Shown: piece by piece, positions 63,312-64,000 of the stretch
Numbering within the stretch: position 1 is the first letter of the stretch
Layout: each line of letters opens with the position of its first letter
Assembly: GCF_021917145.1 (NCBI RefSeq)
Contig: NC_061065.1
Location: forward strand, 8,013,314-8,077,313
Length of the DNA stretch: 64,000 bases
Reading direction: 5' to 3'
Source: Hypomesus transpacificus
Taxonomy: Eukaryota > Chordata > Actinopteri > Osmeriformes > Osmeridae
Notes under the pieces: generated by a model
Database searches by the model: none
Told to the model about the DNA's origin: nothing
What the model saw: the letters and a program-made list of their open reading frames with translations, nothing else
Position numbers and translations under genes: made by a program

Positions 63312-63384
63312 TCGTTAGGCAAGACAGTGTTGTTGCCAACTGAGGACCAACCTCACACGAAGACTAGGCAAACCTAATAGAAAG
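63312..63384 (+). other. hsp90aa1.2: hsp90aa1 copy 2 noncoding exon 1 (gene continues past the window)
   Basis: Promoter-proximal sequence ending AATAGAAAG before GTAAGAC, parallel to exon 1 of copy 1, which ends AATTCAAG before GTAAGAC. Coding exons lie beyond the window; 63385-64000 is the expected first intron with no other gene seen. Identity as a second hsp90aa1 is inferred from promoter architecture and the known tandem pair in fish. Confidence 0.75.
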
Positions 63385-64000
63385 GTAAGACACACTAGTC
63401 ACAAGAGAACAACTTATATAGCTAACCTAACGCTACATCAATTAGAAAAGTAGGATTTAAGGTAGCTAGCTAGCTATTATTACACGTACTGTACCAAACG
63501 ATACTGTGGAGAATGATGAAAATATGAAAATGACATCGTCGTGTTTTAAAACGTTAAATCACAATTGGTTTTCATAATTTAACTGCTGTAGTCGGTGCCT
63601 GAGAAGTATTTTGTCTAACGTCATCCAATGTATTTATTGTACTTGACACATTTATTGTACCTACTGTGATCAAATCTTTTCCTTGCTATATGTGGTCTAA
63701 CCTGCTGCCACGTGCTTAGATCCTCTCAAAGACGGATTAATTCATTTGTAATGTCAGTTAATTTAACGTTACTGTACTGTTAATTTAAGTTGACTGTGCG
63801 CATTTTACTTGAGTGATTTTCCGTTCGTACACTAACTGTCGTGACACACTGATAATTAGCTTCCCAAGGTTTCTCTTAATCATGAAAACAGAGTTTCGGT
63901 TTGAGATGAATTAATCGTGTTATCTAGTAGTTTCTAGAAACATCATGTCGTTTGCTGCGCGAACCGACAGGTGGAGTATTCTCCTAAGGCTATGGCATCT

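Overview
The window is genomic DNA of a ray-finned (teleost) fish. It has intron-containing vertebrate genes, dense CA/CT/GA microsatellites, a Tc1-type transposon and hAT-like elements, and tandem hsp90aa1 genes as known in fish. I cannot name the species.

Layout. Bases 1 to about 11.4 kb hold no gene I can support: microsatellites, one non-autonomous hAT-like element with a perfect 8-bp target duplication (5221-5730), and degenerate repeats. A broken SRP (7SL) RNA copy lies on the minus strand at 11437-11644, followed by a second hAT-like element. rps29 (minus, three coding exons) is at 12.8-13.7 kb. mgat2 (plus, single coding exon) is at 15968-17377. A third hAT-like element, with a transposase-like fragment, is at 19460-20385.

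The centrepiece is 21015-44784: a head-to-tail array of 41 SRP RNA genes in units of about 585 bp. Each unit has an RNA of about 299 nt and an ATF/CREB palindrome (TGACGTCA) about 50 bp upstream. The RNA folds expected of SRP RNA are recognisable: Alu-domain UGUAAU turn, helix 6, helix 8 with GGAAAC, and a T-run end. Two sites in the RNA (about 84 and 90) define three haplotypes, and spacers fall into classes; their order suggests block duplication and conversion.

Beyond the array lie mok (plus, 12 exons, 410 codons reconstructed), wdr20 (minus, with an apparently intact Tc1-like transposon in an intron), hsp90aa1 copy 1 (plus, complete, 722 aa) and the heat-shock promoter plus first exon of a second hsp90aa1 copy at the right edge.

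Functionally, SRP RNA and rps29 serve protein synthesis and secretion, mgat2 acts on N-glycans in the Golgi, and hsp90 is the stress-inducible chaperone. They are neighbours by ancestry rather than a pathway: rps29, 7SL genes and mgat2 are close in human 14q21, and HSP90AA1-WDR20-MOK are neighbours in human 14q32. Exon boundaries were read by eye from GT/AG sites, frame continuity and family knowledge, not from transcripts.
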